Origin: Pseudomonadota bacterium
Lineage (GTDB): Bacteria > Pseudomonadota > Gammaproteobacteria > JAKAQQ01
NCBI GenBank assembly: GCA_021828045.1
Contig: JAKATI010000008.1
Span: forward strand, 1 to 37,103
DNA: 37,103 bases
Reading direction: 5' to 3'
Positions 22,984 through 30,641 of the stretch are shown one piece after another. Position 1 is the first letter of the stretch, and each line of letters begins with the position of its first letter. The notes under the pieces were generated by a model, which was not told the origin of the DNA, searched no databases, and saw only the letters and a list, made by a program, of their open reading frames with translations. The translations under genes and the position numbers were made by a program.

Positions 22984-23994
22984 GTGAAAATCCATCTGAA
23001 ACAGATATATCCAATTCTGGCGGGTCTTGCCTTTGTGTTTGCCGGATCGGCTCTTGGCGCACCCGCCTCACCGGTGGTGCACGAGAATGCGGCCGGCGGG
23101 GTCCGGTTCCTGGAGGCGGGTCAACCGCCGGTCGTCATTTACCCGCTGGTCGGAAACGCAGAGCGGGCACGTGCGGCACAGAGAAAGAGCGGCACCACGG
23201 GTGGCAACCTGTACTACCACGGTGGAACCGGGGGCATCGGGGTCGAAACCGCGCCACACATTTACATTGTCTTTTGGGGATCCCAGTGGATCAACAATGA
23301 TCCCAGCGGAGAAGCGGCCATTCTCGAGTCTTTGCTGGGCAGCGTCGGTGGCAGTTCCTGGCTCAATACCGTCACCCAGTATTGCGAGGGTGTGGCCAGC
23401 GGCACCGTGTTCTGCAATGGCGCCGGCACGCCGGCAGGCAACCAGCCGAACCTGCTCATTTCCTACTGGTATGACAGCGCCAAGGCCGCACCGAGACATC
23501 CCAAACAATCCCAGATCGCGGCCGAGGCGGTCCGGGCGGCCCAGTATTTCGGGAATACAGCTTCCGGGAGCAACGTCACCACCCAGTATGTGATTGCAAC
23601 CGCGACGGGGAACAATTCGAGCGGGTTCGGCAGACAATACTGCGCCTACCATAGCTCGACCAGTTCGTCCTACGGTAACGTGGCCTACACCAACCTGCCC
23701 TACATCACCGATGCAGGCTCGAGCTGCGGGGCCAACTTCAACGGCTTGGGCCCGGATGCCGGCATCAGCATCGTGGAGGGTCACGAGGCTGCCGAAACCA
23801 TCACGGACCAGTTCCCGAGCGGAGGCTGGCTCGATTCGAATGGTTCCGAGATCGGTGACAAGTGTGCCTGGATCTCCTCGGGCCAGGGGGCGTCCGCCGA
23901 CGTGACGTTCCCGGACGGTACCACCTTCCCGATGCAATCCCTCTGGAGCAATGCCTTCAACAGCGGCGGGGGTGGCTGCGTGATGTCTTACTGA
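22984..23994 (+). CDS. Secreted EXORDIUM/PHI-1-like protein with HExxE motif
   Basis: A 336-residue exported protein. Residues 1-25 are a signal peptide (GSALGAP cleavage). The core has IYIVFWGSQW (93-102), NLPYITDAGSSCGANF (237-252) and ISIVEGHEAAETITDQFPSG (261-280), then a GDKCAW and a final GGGGCVMSY. The GHExxE-...-GD-C block resembles the conserved block of plant EXORDIUM/PHI-1 proteins and related bacterial exported proteins; His267, Glu268 and Glu271 could bind metal, as in metallopeptidases, but no enzymatic activity is known to me for this family. Six cysteines (134, 144, 220, 248, 293, 332) allow three disulfides. GTG start with GGAGGT just upstream; an ATG two bases earlier is immediately followed by TGA. 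Confidence 0.75.
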   Translation: MKIHLKQIYPILAGLAFVFAGSALGAPASPVVHENAAGGVRFLEAGQPPVVIYPLVGNAERARAAQRKSGTTGGNLYYHGGTGGIGVETAPHIYIVFWGSQWINNDPSGEAAILESLLGSVGGSSWLNTVTQYCEGVASGTVFCNGAGTPAGNQPNLLISYWYDSAKAAPRHPKQSQIAAEAVRAAQYFGNTASGSNVTTQYVIATATGNNSSGFGRQYCAYHSSTSSSYGNVAYTNLPYITDAGSSCGANFNGLGPDAGISIVEGHEAAETITDQFPSGGWLDSNGSEIGDKCAWISSGQGASADVTFPDGTTFPMQSLWSNAFNSGGGGCVMSY

Positions 23995-24011
23995 CAGCTG
24001 TTCCGCTCCAC

Positions 24012-24049
24012 AATCGCCGGCAGTGTCGGGGACATTGCCGGCGATTTTT
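24012..24049 (+). terminator. Strong intrinsic terminator after the EXORDIUM-like gene
   Basis: Arms at 24012-24027 and 24031-24046 pair over 16 bases (one G-T) with a GGG loop, followed by TTTTT. It lies 18 bases after the stop codon and isolates this gene from the nuclease-helicase gene. Confidence 0.92.
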
Positions 24050-24146
24050 CTTTGAACCGTTGCCCGGGCCATGCCCAGGCTCACACCTGGCCAAACAGTG
24101 ACCGGCTTTTGTATCATGTCCCTAACATGAAAGGCCGGCATACGGA

Positions 24147-26198
24147 ATGAGGAACCTGACGACCCACGTTCAGGAGGCAACCCCGTTTGCGAGGCGCTGG
24201 AGCTACGGCGCTCCAATCCGTGATTTTATGGCTGAAGATCCTTCGGCCATCCTGGGCCAACTGACAGCGGGATCTGCATTTGCGGACGAACTCTCCCAAA
24301 AAAAAGCGTGGGAGGAGGAAGCCCGTCTGCTGGTAGATGTGTTGGGTCCATACGGTTCGGCCCCAGGCGCCCTCTACCTCGAATACGACATTCCCCGACT
24401 GGGCAGGCGGATCGATGCGGTTTTGATCCTGAAACAGGTCGTGTTCGTATTGGAGTTCAAGGTGGGGGAAACCCGGTTTTCAAGTGAGGCGGAGGAGCAG
24501 GTCTTGGATTACGCGCTCGATCTCAAAAACTTTCATGAGCCGAGCCACACAGTTCCGATCGTCCCGATCCTCGTCGCCACACACAGCGATGCCATCCCCA
24601 ATGGAATCGAAGTCCCGAAATCCGGGGATCTCCTGGCGAATCCACTTCGGTGCGGTGCACACGGTTTGCGGAAAGCGCTCCACCAGGCCCTTGTCTTTTT
24701 TGCTGGCACCCCGATCGACTGCCAAGCCTGGGAGCGGGGCCGGTACCACCCGACCCCCACAATTGTCGAAGCAGCCCGCGCACTCTATGCCGGCCATGCA
24801 GTCGGAGAGATTTCACGGAACGATGCCGGGGCCTTCAATCTGGCCGTCACCTCGGATCGTCTGTGTCAAATCATTGAACAGAGCCAAAAAAAGGGAAACA
24901 AGACGATTTGTTTCGTGACGGGTGTGCCAGGCGCCGGGAAAACCCTGGTCGGGCTGGACATCGCCAGCCGGAATAACCGGGTCCACGATCAGCGCTACAG
25001 TATTTTTCTTTCCGGCAATGGCCCGCTGGTCAGCGTCCTGCACGAGGCGTTGGCCCGCGACCGAAGGGAACGGGCGCAAAGACAGCACGAGACCTTGCGT
25101 CTCGGGGAAGCACGCAGTGCTGTAAAGCAATTCATTCAAAATGTTCATCATTTCAGAGACGATTGCTTGTCTCAGCCAGCCGCCCCGATCGAGCATGTGG
25201 CCCTGTTTGATGAAGCGCAGCGGGCATGGGATCTGCCCCAAACCGCCCGGTTCATGCAGCAGAAGAAACACCGGACCGGATTTAACCAGTCAGAGCCGGA
25301 ATACCTCATTTCCTGTCTCGACCGACACCGGGACTGGGCCGTGATTGTCTGCCTGGTCGGCAGCGGACAGGAAATCAATACGGGAGAAGGGGGGATCCAT
25401 GAATGGCTGGCCGCGATCTTGCATGCCTTTCCGCACTGGCTGGTCTGTCTTTCTCCCCAGCTCCGGAAAGCCGAGTATCACGTCGCCCAAGACCTTGCAG
25501 CGTTGGGAACTCGTGCCCAGATCGACTGGGACGAGAGCCTCCATCTTTCTGCATCCGTTCGGTCTTTTCGGTCTGAACGGGTCTCGGACTTTGTCAACCG
25601 GCTGCTGGCACTAGAAACGGAGCAAGCCCGAAACACGCTGTCCCAGGTGCTACCCCGATTCCCGATTTACGTCACGCGGCATCTGACCCTTGCCAAGAAC
25701 TGGCTCCGGCAACAGGCCCGGGGTACGGAACGTTATGGCCTGATGGTGTCCTCCCAGGCGCAACGTCTCAAGCCGTATGCCATCGATGTCCGGGTCAAGG
25801 TAGATCCGGTTCGTTGGTTTCTTGAAGGCAGAAAAGATGTCCGATCCTCTTACTACCTGGAGGACGCAGCCACCGAGTTCCAGGTGCAGGGTCTGGAACT
25901 CGACTGGACCTGCGTGGTCTGGGACGGCGACCTCCGGACAGATGGGACCGACTGGCAGTATTTCAGCTTCAAGGGGAAACGATGGGAACGGATCCATAAA
26001 GAAGATCGGAAACGCTACCTCCTGAACGCCTATCGGGTCCTTTTGACCCGGGCACGGCAGGGGATGGTGATCGTGGTGCCGGAAGGAGATCGGTGCGATC
26101 CCACCCGGGATCCGCAATTTTACGATCCGGCCTACAGGTTTTTAACCCAGGTCGGGATCCCGGAACTTGAAGCGGAAGCCCAGCTGGCAACCGGCTAG
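24147..26198 (+). CDS. PD-(D/E)XK-type nuclease fused to DUF2075 SF1 helicase
   Basis: A 683-residue protein. N-terminal part (about 50-200): an acidic residue near 57, then LEYDIPRLGRRIDAVLI with Asp90, VFVLEFK with Glu103 and Lys105, and Gln118; this is the D...ExK...Q layout of PD-(D/E)XK nucleases. From about 235 a DUF2075 (superfamily-1-like) ATPase follows: Walker A GVPGAGKT (259-266), Walker B LFDEAQ (353-358), LVGSGQEINTGEGG (403-416), motif V-like EFQVQGLELDW (577-587) and motif VI-like AYRVLLTRARQG (628-639). All key residues look intact. The architecture resembles in outline single-protein nuclease-helicase defences such as Nhi; that function is inference. No methylase or partner gene is adjacent, so it would have to act alone. 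Its codon use looks less GC-biased than the housekeeping genes. Confidence 0.85.
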   Translation: MRNLTTHVQEATPFARRWSYGAPIRDFMAEDPSAILGQLTAGSAFADELSQKKAWEEEARLLVDVLGPYGSAPGALYLEYDIPRLGRRIDAVLILKQVVFVLEFKVGETRFSSEAEEQVLDYALDLKNFHEPSHTVPIVPILVATHSDAIPNGIEVPKSGDLLANPLRCGAHGLRKALHQALVFFAGTPIDCQAWERGRYHPTPTIVEAARALYAGHAVGEISRNDAGAFNLAVTSDRLCQIIEQSQKKGNKTICFVTGVPGAGKTLVGLDIASRNNRVHDQRYSIFLSGNGPLVSVLHEALARDRRERAQRQHETLRLGEARSAVKQFIQNVHHFRDDCLSQPAAPIEHVALFDEAQRAWDLPQTARFMQQKKHRTGFNQSEPEYLISCLDRHRDWAVIVCLVGSGQEINTGEGGIHEWLAAILHAFPHWLVCLSPQLRKAEYHVAQDLAALGTRAQIDWDESLHLSASVRSFRSERVSDFVNRLLALETEQARNTLSQVLPRFPIYVTRHLTLAKNWLRQQARGTERYGLMVSSQAQRLKPYAIDVRVKVDPVRWFLEGRKDVRSSYYLEDAATEFQVQGLELDWTCVVWDGDLRTDGTDWQYFSFKGKRWERIHKEDRKRYLLNAYRVLLTRARQGMVIVVPEGDRCDPTRDPQFYDPAYRFLTQVGIPELEAEAQLATG

Positions 26199-26598
26199 GA
26201 GATTTCCAGGAGATCTCAGACCGGAGGAATTCTTGCAAGGTCTGCGCGTGAACCCGTCCTTCAGCTCGGAGTCCCCGGGCTCCATTAGCTTGATGACCGG
26301 CCCAGACTCCAGAGGATATCGTCGTGATCCATGTCTGGGACCCAAGCCTACGAGGCTCAGCAGGGAGAAGCCTCCCCCTCCCTGCCAGAAGGAAGCCGAT
26401 TCCTAGATATTAAAGGCTGACTCTCAAGGCAATCCAACGTTCGGTTCTCGAGTTGCATTCACTGTGGGGCGGGAGTAATGTACCGGTGGTTACTCCATCA
26501 AGGTCAGCGTGGGCGAACCTCCACGTGGCCGATTCCCGCAGGGGTCGGCAGGGTGGATGTTTTTTTGGTTCCACACCAGCGGATTTCAGAGGTATCAC
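26199..26598. other. 400-base gene-free region
   Basis: Between the nuclease-helicase and the Asp-box propeller. I see no credible gene. It contains a hairpin with arms GCAGGGAG (26360-26367) and CTCCCTGC (26378-26385) without a T stretch, and a weak promoter-like pair TTGCAT (26453-26458), 17 bases, TAATGT (26476-26481) about 120 bases upstream of the propeller gene. It is unusually long for this compact window and could be the scar of a lost gene. Confidence 0.5.
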
Positions 26599-29500
26599 AT
26601 GAAACGATTCTCGTGGGTGACTTATTGGAGCCTGGTGATCTTTGGTTGCCTGGCGTTCACCGTGGGTGCGGCCGCCCGGGTCAATCCGGACCTCTATGCG
26701 GCTCTCCGCTGGCGCAACGTCGGTCCCTTCCACGGCGGCCGGGTTGCGTCGGTCACCGGCGTCATCGGCCAGCCCAACGTCTACTACGCAGCCACTCCCG
26801 AGGGGGGGCTTTGGAAAACCACGAGTGCCGGGGTCACCTGGTTTCCCATCTTCGACCAGATCAAAAAAGTGGACAGCCTCGGCGCTGTCCAGGTGGCACC
26901 CTCCGATCCCAATATCGTCTATGCCGGAACCGGCGACCCCACCATCATCAACGCACGGCTCGGCAGCCTGGGGGATGGGGTATGGAAATCCACCAATGCC
27001 GGCAAAACCTGGCACCACGTGGGACTCCGGAACACCGTGATGATCGACAACATCCTGGTCGATCCCAAAAATCCCAACGTGGTCATCGTCTCGGCACTCG
27101 GCAATCGCACCCACCACGGCGGAGGCATCTGGCGCAGCACCAATGGCGGGAGGACCTGGACCCGGGTCCTCGACCCGGCCGGTTACAAAGGCACACGCGA
27201 GGTCGTGGCCGATGCCGGCAATTTCCGGATCCAGCTGGCCACGACCGAAGGAACGGGGGGCCCATTTTTCAAGCTCATGCATGGCCCGAAGGCCAAGCCC
27301 AAACCACCACTCCTGTTCAAATCCACGAACGGCGGTCTGACCTGGACTCCCGTCAAAATTCCCGCTTTCCCGGGTCGGGTCAGCGTGGCAGTCGCCTTGC
27401 AGGGCCGGCGCATCTACATCGTCGGGAACAACATCCAGCATGGATCCGGGCTCTTCCGTTCCGACAATGGAGGGGCCACGTGGCGGCACATGGACGTCAA
27501 GGACAAGCGGATCAGCAATGGTCAGGGATCCTACAGCTGCGGCGTCTTCGTGGATCCCGAGAATCCGAACATTCTCTATACGGTGAGTACCGCCCTGTAC
27601 CGTTCCACCGATGGGGGCGTCACTTTCCACGCCTTCAAAGGCGCGCCGGGTGGAGAGGATTACCACGACCTCTGGATCGACCCGCACGATGGCCGGCGCA
27701 TGGTGGTCGCCTCCGACCAGGGGGCCAGCGTCACACTCAATAACGGCAAGACCTGGAGCCTCTGGTACACCGAGACCTTCTCACAGATCTACCATGTGGC
27801 CACCACCCATCAATATCACTTCTGGATCCTCGGCGCACAGCAGGACACCGGTGCCGTCATGATCCGCAACCAGAGCAACTGGGGACAGGTGGATTTCATC
27901 AACTGGAAACCCCTCCCCTCTTCCGAATTCGGCTACATCACGCCCGACCCCCTGCACCCGCACATCCTCTATGGCCTGGGCTACGGCCCGGGCGGGGGGG
28001 GCGGCAGCCTGATCAAGATCAACATGGTCACCGGACAGTGGGAGAACATCGCGCCCAACTTCGGGGTGAAATCCAAAAATTACTGGGGCAACCGCAGCCA
28101 GCCGAAAAAGTTCGACACCGCCTTTGATCCCCACGCTCTCTACATCGCCTACCAGTGCCTCCTGGTCTCGCAGGATGGCGGACATTCCTGGCGATCATTC
28201 AGCCCCAACCTCACCACGCTCAAGGGAAAGCCTCCCGTGCCCTGTGGCCAGCCGCTTCCTCCTGCCAAGAAAGTGAAGGGGAAAAAGAAGCCTCCCCACA
28301 ATCCCTTTGCCCCACCTGGCCCGGTCATCAATGATTTCTCCATCTCCAAGGTCCATCCGGGCATTGTCTGGACCGTGAGCAGCAACAACCAGATCTACAA
28401 CACCCGGGATGGAGGCAAACACTGGCACAACGTCACGAACATCACCGGCCTGGCGCCCCATACCCACCTGCACACGATCGTAGCCGGTGACACGGTGGGG
28501 ACCGCTTATGTCACAGGCTATCTCACCGTCCGGCACCATCCCAAGCCCGTCGGACCCGCCCATACGATTGCCGGGGTTCCGCTCATCTGGCGCACCACCA
28601 ATGGCGGCCGGAGCTGGGTCCCCATCGTGCATGGCCTGCCCCGCAACCAACGCACCGGCAGCTGGGTGAATGTGTTACGGGCCGATCCCAAGCAGCCCGG
28701 CCTGCTTTTTGCCGGAACCGAGACGACCGTTTACGTCAGCTTCGACAACGGCAATGACTGGCAGTCGTTGCGGCAAAACCTGCCCAGCACCTCCATCACG
28801 GATCTCGTGGTCCATACGGCCTACCACATGAACGATCTGGTCATCAGCACCTTCGGTCGCGGCTTCTGGGTATTGGATGACATCACGCCCCTGCGCCAGA
28901 TTGCCGCCCATCCCCGGACAATCGCCTCCTCCTCCGTCTATTTCTTCAAACCCGAGGAAGCCATTCGTTCCCGCAGCAACAGCAACTGGGATCAGCCCTT
29001 CTCGGTTGAGGTCCCACAGGCCCCGAACCCGCCCTACGGCGTGATCGTGGATTATGCCCTCCGCCATCCACCCAAAGGTCCGATCCGGCTCCAGGTCTTT
29101 GATGCCCGGGGGCACCTGGTCCGCACCTACTCCAGCACGCTTCCGCCCCCCATCAAGGGTCAGGACTATCCCCGCTATTGGCTGGCCTCGCCCCAGTCAC
29201 GGGCCTTGACCACCCATATCGGCCTGAACCGCTTCAACTGGGACCTCCGCTACGCACCACCGCCGGCCTTTCACCACGACCTCGAAAACCAGATGAACAC
29301 CGTGGCCGGTGCCACAACGCCGGGTCCGCATGGACCCCAGGTGATTCCGGGGGTCTATACGCTCAAACTCACGGTGAACGGGAAGGTGTATACCCGACAC
29401 GTCACCGTGATGAACGATCCCCGCGTCGGCCAGAGTGCGGATCTGATGGCAAAGCTGCGGGTCCAGAACCGGCTCACCATGCACGCCTATCACGGCATGG

Positions 29501-29967
29501 AACAGACCTACCAGGGCCACCAGGAAGTCCACGCCGTGAAAGTCCAGGTGGCCTCGCTCATGCGCGAGCACCTGCCGGCCCCGGTTGCCTTGAAGGCCAA
29601 GAAACTCATGGCCCGCCTGAGCCAGATCGGCGGCAAGAAAGTGGCGGGAGGCTTCCTGTTTCGTTTCACCCATCCGAAACCGAAACCCCACGCACTGCGC
29701 TCCTTCCTCATCCTCAACAATCACTTCAATACCCTGGTCAGCATGATGCAGGTGGGACTCGATATGGCGCCGACCGCAGCACAGATCGCCACCCTGAAGA
29801 ATGACTGCCGCCAGGACAACCGTACGGTGGCTGCCTGGAAGGCGCTGGAGGCGAAACAGTTGAGGTCCTTGAACGCCCTCCTGGGGAAAAACCACCTGAA
29901 GAAACTCACCTTCGTGCCCATCCGGCTCGCCCGTCTGTCCTGCGGTGGAGTGACGTACAGGCACTGA
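26599..29967 (+). CDS. Large exported Asp-box (VPS10/sortilin-like, BNR) beta-propeller protein
   Basis: A 1122-residue protein. A signal peptide or anchor covers residues 1-25 (VTYWSLVIFGCLAFTVGAAA). About eleven Asp-box turns with the S/T-x-D/N-x-G-x-T-W text follow, e.g. STNAGKTW (131), STNGGRTW (180), STNGGLTW (242), SDNGGATW (288), STDGGVTF (336), SQDGGHSW (524), TRDGGKHW (602) and TTNGGRSW (666). After the propeller comes GRGFWVLDDITPLRQI and a beta-sandwich with GVYTLKLTVNGKVYTRHVTV. The start NVGPFHGGRV and the whole order match exported 'glycosyl hydrolase BNR-repeat / VPS10' proteins of unknown function; I see no catalytic residues. The ATG at 26599 has AGAGG six bases upstream; an upstream 30-residue extension is unlikely. 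Single gene. Confidence 0.88.
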   Translation: MKRFSWVTYWSLVIFGCLAFTVGAAARVNPDLYAALRWRNVGPFHGGRVASVTGVIGQPNVYYAATPEGGLWKTTSAGVTWFPIFDQIKKVDSLGAVQVAPSDPNIVYAGTGDPTIINARLGSLGDGVWKSTNAGKTWHHVGLRNTVMIDNILVDPKNPNVVIVSALGNRTHHGGGIWRSTNGGRTWTRVLDPAGYKGTREVVADAGNFRIQLATTEGTGGPFFKLMHGPKAKPKPPLLFKSTNGGLTWTPVKIPAFPGRVSVAVALQGRRIYIVGNNIQHGSGLFRSDNGGATWRHMDVKDKRISNGQGSYSCGVFVDPENPNILYTVSTALYRSTDGGVTFHAFKGAPGGEDYHDLWIDPHDGRRMVVASDQGASVTLNNGKTWSLWYTETFSQIYHVATTHQYHFWILGAQQDTGAVMIRNQSNWGQVDFINWKPLPSSEFGYITPDPLHPHILYGLGYGPGGGGGSLIKINMVTGQWENIAPNFGVKSKNYWGNRSQPKKFDTAFDPHALYIAYQCLLVSQDGGHSWRSFSPNLTTLKGKPPVPCGQPLPPAKKVKGKKKPPHNPFAPPGPVINDFSISKVHPGIVWTVSSNNQIYNTRDGGKHWHNVTNITGLAPHTHLHTIVAGDTVGTAYVTGYLTVRHHPKPVGPAHTIAGVPLIWRTTNGGRSWVPIVHGLPRNQRTGSWVNVLRADPKQPGLLFAGTETTVYVSFDNGNDWQSLRQNLPSTSITDLVVHTAYHMNDLVISTFGRGFWVLDDITPLRQIAAHPRTIASSSVYFFKPEEAIRSRSNSNWDQPFSVEVPQAPNPPYGVIVDYALRHPPKGPIRLQVFDARGHLVRTYSSTLPPPIKGQDYPRYWLASPQSRALTTHIGLNRFNWDLRYAPPPAFHHDLENQMNTVAGATTPGPHGPQVIPGVYTLKLTVNGKVYTRHVTVMNDPRVGQSADLMAKLRVQNRLTMHAYHGMEQTYQGHQEVHAVKVQVASLMREHLPAPVALKAKKLMARLSQIGGKKVAGGFLFRFTHPKPKPHALRSFLILNNHFNTLVSMMQVGLDMAPTAAQIATLKNDCRQDNRTVAAWKALEAKQLRSLNALLGKNHLKKLTFVPIRLARLSCGGVTYRH

Positions 29968-29986
29968 GCCCAAGGAAGGCACCAGC

Positions 29987-30015
29987 GTGGCGGGGGCAGC
30001 TGTTATCCCCGCCAC
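29987..30015. terminator. Hairpin between convergent units (no T stretch)
   Basis: GTGGCGGGG (29987-29995) pairs with CCCCGCCAC (30007-30015), a 9-base-pair stem with an 11-base loop, 20 bases after the propeller stop. It lacks a T run, so it may only slow polymerase or protect 3' ends. Confidence 0.4.
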
Positions 30016-30049
30016 CAGACCTTGTCCACCGCGGCATCCAACCAGGGAC

Positions 30050-30078
30050 CCGCTGCGGATCACGGCTGCACGCAGCGG
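30050..30078. terminator. Second hairpin between convergent units
   Basis: CCGCTGCG (30050-30057) pairs with CGCAGCGG (30071-30078), 13-base loop, between the two convergent genes and nearer the end of the HyfI-like gene. No T run on either strand. Confidence 0.35.
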
Positions 30079-30114
30079 GGAAACCGTCCGGAGGGAGGAT
30101 CGACCCCGCGCACG

Positions 30115-30627
30115 TCACTCGTGGCTCGTCGTCACGACTGCAACCAACGCGTGCAGAATCGCATCCGGAGGCGGTGGACAACCGCTGACCACCTGATCCA
30201 CGGGAAGCACACGGGCAACCGGTCCGCAGCTCGCGTAACCCAGCCCGAAAAGTCCTCCGGTGCAGGCGCAGTTACCAACCGCAATGACCCATTTCGGGTC
30301 CGGCATCGCGTCATACGCCTGTTTCAGGGCGGTCTCCATATGCCGGGAAACCGGACCCGTCACCAGCAACACATCGGCATGGCGAGGACTGGCCACGAAC
30401 CGGATTCCGTACCCTTCGAGATTGTAGTAGGGGTTGGTGACCGCATGGATCTCGAGCTCACAACCGTTGCAGGACCCGGCATCGACGTGGCGAACTGCCA
30501 GTGCCCGGCCAAAGCGCCTGTGCAGCTGGGCCTGAAGCTTTGATACGGGTCCCGAGTCGTCCTGATGCGAAATCCGGGATTCGGAAATTATTCCGGTTCG
30601 GAGGATCTGCTTCAGGGTACGGAGCAT
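30115..30627 (-). CDS. HyfI/NuoB-like Fe-S small subunit of an Ehr-type complex
   Basis: A 170-residue protein of the complex I 20 kDa / group 4 hydrogenase small-subunit family, shorter than E. coli HyfI. All four cysteines that bind the proximal 4Fe-4S cluster are present: Cys53 and Cys56 in GSCNGCELEI, Cys120 in GNCACTGG and Cys150 in SGCPPPPDAI. The CxxC spacing is of hydrogenase type rather than the Cys-Cys pair of NuoB. It is the last gene in the operon, 14 bases after the HyfG-like gene. The ATG at 30625-30627 was chosen because homology begins soon after; the longer frame is antisense of the previous gene. Confidence 0.9.
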   Translation of the reverse strand: MLRTLKQILRTGIISESRISHQDDSGPVSKLQAQLHRRFGRALAVRHVDAGSCNGCELEIHAVTNPYYNLEGYGIRFVASPRHADVLLVTGPVSRHMETALKQAYDAMPDPKWVIAVGNCACTGGLFGLGYASCGPVARVLPVDQVVSGCPPPPDAILHALVAVVTTSHE

Positions 30628-30641
30628 GACGGGTTCTGCCT

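Noticed and set aside
26410-27687. Minus-strand frame (425 residues) over the gene-free stretch and propeller start
   Set aside because: Shadow of the Asp-box gene; no ribosome-binding site or recognisable motif.
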